Assembly (NCBI RefSeq): GCF_001436045.1
Contig: NZ_AZER01000016.1
Span: 472,902 to 536,901 of the forward strand
Origin: Limosilactobacillus frumenti DSM 13145
GTDB lineage: Bacteria > Bacillota > Bacilli > Lactobacillales > Lactobacillaceae
Direction of reading: 5' to 3'
Length of the DNA: 64,000 bases
Shown here: positions 62,653 through 64,000 of the stretch, in pieces
Layout: the number at the start of each line of letters is the position of its first letter
Numbering within the stretch: position 1 is the stretch's first letter
Position numbers and translations under genes: made by a program
The notes under the pieces: generated by a model
What the model was told of the DNA's origin: nothing
What the model saw: only the letters and a program-made list of their open reading frames with translations
The model's database searches: none

Positions 62653-62981
62653 TATGATTGGTAGCTATTTTAAGAACATGCTCCAACCCCTGTCGTAACA
62701 AGGATTTATATTGTTGATACTGTCCCACTAAATGCGATTGTAAAGATATTTTGGAGAGTGGTTACTATCTCCAATTACTACCAACACCAAAACCAGTTAG
62801 ATAATCCGAAAGATAGCCCCATCCATCATGCGCTGACCATTTTGCTTATAGTAACAGACCTATTCCTCACAACAAATCTAATGCAAGAGATCCAAGTTAG
62901 TTAGGACCTAACGATCAATATGGACCATTCTTTACCATACTCGCTGTAAATTCATAGGTGGCAGAAAATTATCGAAAAAAT

Positions 62982-63013
62982 AAAAAAAAGACGCAACTCA
63001 AATGAGTTACGTC
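62982..63013 (-). terminator. Terminator of the rRNA-tRNA operon
   Basis: Minus strand GACGTAACTCA / TGAGTTGCGTC followed by TTTTTTTTA. Confidence 0.88.
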
Positions 63014-63051
63014 AGAAACTATCTTTAGTTAATCCACACAGTTATTGATAA

Positions 63052-63136
63052 TGCCTCCGGTGGGGGTCGAACCCACACTCCCTCAACGGGAACTGGATTT
63101 TGAGTCCAGCGCGTCTGCCAATTCCGCCACAGAGGC
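63052..63136 (-). tRNA. tRNA-Leu (anticodon CAA)
   Basis: Acceptor GCCTCTG / CGGAGGC, loop ACTCAAAA, long variable arm; last tRNA of the operon. Confidence 0.93.
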
Positions 63137-63157
63137 AAATTATATGAATTAACTAAA

Positions 63158-63228
<71 letters not shown>

Positions 63229-63275
63229 AAATAGTTACAATTAAACGGGATATTTGAACCCCGTCTAATTAAAAG

Positions 63276-63351
63276 GGCGGTAAGTGGGATTCGAACCCAC
63301 GCGTGCCGGACCCACAAACCGGTGTGTTAACCAAACTTCACCATTACCGCC
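63276..63351 (-). tRNA. tRNA-His (anticodon GUG)
   Basis: Encoded G-1, acceptor GCGGTAA / TTACCGC, anticodon loop TTGTGGG, C73 opposite G-1. Confidence 0.95.
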
Positions 63352-63367
63352 AAAATATTCAGATAAG

Positions 63368-63438
63368 CAGGGATAGTAGGAATCGAACCCACAACGACGG
63401 TTTTGGAGACCGTAGTTATACCGTTTAACTATATCCCT
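63368..63438 (-). tRNA. tRNA-Trp (anticodon CCA)
   Basis: AGGGATA / TATCCCT acceptor, anticodon loop CTCCAAA, discriminator G. Confidence 0.95.
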
Positions 63439-63444
63439 ATAAAG

Positions 63445-63527
63445 TGGGGGAGAGTGGATTCGAACCACCGAACCCGAAGGAACGGTTTTACAGACCGTCG
63501 CGTTTAACCAGACTTCGCTACTCCCCC
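63445..63527 (-). tRNA. tRNA-Tyr (anticodon GUA)
   Basis: GGGGGAG / CTCCCCC acceptor, loop CTGTAAA, variable arm of class II tRNA. Confidence 0.95.
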
Positions 63528-63533
63528 ATAAAG

Positions 63534-63606
63534 TGGCGCGGGACGGAATCGAACCGCCGACACACGGAGCTTCAATCCGTTGCTCTACCGACTGAGCTAC
63601 CGAGCC
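63534..63606 (-). tRNA. tRNA-Phe (anticodon GAA)
   Basis: GGCTCGG acceptor, anticodon loop ATTGAAG. The acceptor stem has one weak pair: 3' strand is CCGCGCC. Confidence 0.93.
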
Positions 63607-63647
63607 ATTTTATGCTTATGTGGGTGTTATACAACTTTCGTTGTAAA

Positions 63648-63720
63648 TGGAGGATACAGGGCTCGAACCTGTGACCCTCTGCTTGTAAGGCAGACGCTCT
63701 CCCAACTGAGCTAATCCTCC
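63648..63720 (-). tRNA. tRNA-Val (anticodon UAC)
   Basis: GGAGGAT / ATCCTCC acceptor, anticodon loop CTTACAA. Confidence 0.95.
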
Positions 63721-63725
63721 ATAAG

Positions 63726-63797
63726 TGACCCGTGCGGGATTTGAACCCACGATACCAGCGTGAAAGGCTGGTGTCTTAACCACTTGACTAACGGGTC
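63726..63797 (-). tRNA. tRNA-Glu (anticodon UUC)
   Basis: GACCCGT / ACGGGTC acceptor, anticodon loop CTTTCAC. Confidence 0.93.
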
Positions 63798-63803
63798 ATA
63801 AAG

Positions 63804-63895
63804 CGGAGAGTAAGGGATTCGAACCCTTGATACAGGCTTTAACCCGTATACAGCATTTCCAATGCTGCTCCTTCGGCCAACTCGGACAACTCTCC
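63804..63895 (-). tRNA. tRNA-Ser (anticodon GGA)
   Basis: GGAGAGT / ACTCTCC acceptor, anticodon loop TTGGAAA, class II variable arm, discriminator G. Confidence 0.95.
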
Positions 63896-63947
63896 AGTAT
63901 CCAAGCCCTGGCACAAAACTGAACCAGGTGCCAAAGCCTGTTTATTA

Positions 63948-64000
63948 GCGTGGCAACGTCCTATCCTCGCAGGGAGCGATCCCCCAACTACTTTCGGCGT
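63948..64000 (-). rRNA. rrf: 5S rRNA, 3' part (continues beyond window)
   Basis: Minus strand from the window edge reads ACGCCGAAAGTAGTTGGGGG, then CGCTCCCTGCGAGGATAGGA and CGTTGCCACGC, the standard end of lactobacillar 5S rRNA. It is the last rRNA of an operon whose 16S and 23S lie outside; the nine tRNAs follow it. Confidence 0.93.

Noticed and set aside
62674..62904. 76-codon open frame behind nrdD
   Set aside because: No start codon or ribosome site and an in-frame stop just before it; at most a gene remnant.
63265..63914. Open frames across the tRNA cluster
   Set aside because: They run through tRNA genes and carry no ribosome sites.

Overview
The window looks like a chromosomal segment of a heterofermentative lactic acid bacterium, most likely Limosilactobacillus (reuteri/fermentum/mucosae group). 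The reasons are the protein set and gene order: ecsAB/hit/prsA/yhaNO/yheA, a folB-folK-folE-folC-rdgB-folP folate cluster, nrdDG, pepV, an SMK-box metK, an Apf-type cell-wall protein, and a tRNA string behind an rRNA operon. The genus is an inference; I could not search a database.

Layout. 1-10 kb: EcsAB ABC exporter, HIT protein, PrsA foldase, the YhaO/YhaN repair nuclease pair, a YheA-type protein and a class A penicillin-binding protein. 10-19.4 kb: argS behind a T-box with an Arg (CGU) specifier, a thiD-ldh pair, tRNA-Gly, a DUF2187 protein with a histone-H1-like tail, and the six-gene folate operon, whose leader leaves the start of folB uncertain. 19.9-30.5 kb: an integrated island of about 10.5 kb in the 3' end of tRNA-Leu(CAG), bounded by a 14-bp repeat. 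It carries a tyrosine integrase, a CI-type repressor with a divergent control region (three 14-bp operators), an Xis-like protein, a BRO-type antirepressor, small helix-turn-helix proteins, a replisome organizer, an ArpU-like regulator and a primase-C-terminal-like protein. I see no capsid, tail, terminase or lysis genes, so it is a phage satellite (PICI-like) or a reduced prophage. Between repressor and integrase sits a run of four lipoprotein genes, the best candidate here for a little-described system (superinfection exclusion or phage defence).

30.5-46.6 kb: displaced tRNA-Leu terminator, a strong candidate for an unclassified structured RNA (about 30795-31091, minus), CPBP protease, deoxynucleoside kinase, a frameshifted GH73 glucosaminidase, L,D-transpeptidase, Usp, PepV, NnrD, a lipid II/polysaccharide flippase, orphan HicB, leuS behind a Leu (CUC) T-box, PAP2 phosphatase, and metK behind an SMK (SAM-III) riboswitch. 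46.6-62.4 kb: Tag glycosylase, MFS exporter, Fur/PerR regulator, amino-acid permease, VanZ protein, HdeD-like protein, an hsp20 gene with both CIRCE and CtsR sites, aldo/keto reductase, LysM/Apf protein, PEPCK-like protein, thioesterase, YbjQ-like protein, an orphan SufD-like protein and anaerobic ribonucleotide reductase nrdDG with tandem NrdR boxes. 63-64 kb: nine tRNA genes and the 3' end of a 5S rRNA gene, all on the minus strand.

How the genes work together: the core genes cover cell-envelope export, folding and peptidoglycan synthesis (EcsAB, PrsA, PBP, LdtA-type enzyme, GH73, Apf, flippase), folate and nucleotide supply (fol cluster, RdgB, dNK, NrdDG), and translation capacity (argS, leuS, tRNAs). 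Much of the control is RNA-based: two T-boxes, one SAM-III riboswitch, and several hairpins that contain Shine-Dalgarno sequences. The island has its own transcriptional switch, with repressor, lipoproteins and integrase transcribed rightward and excision/replication genes leftward.
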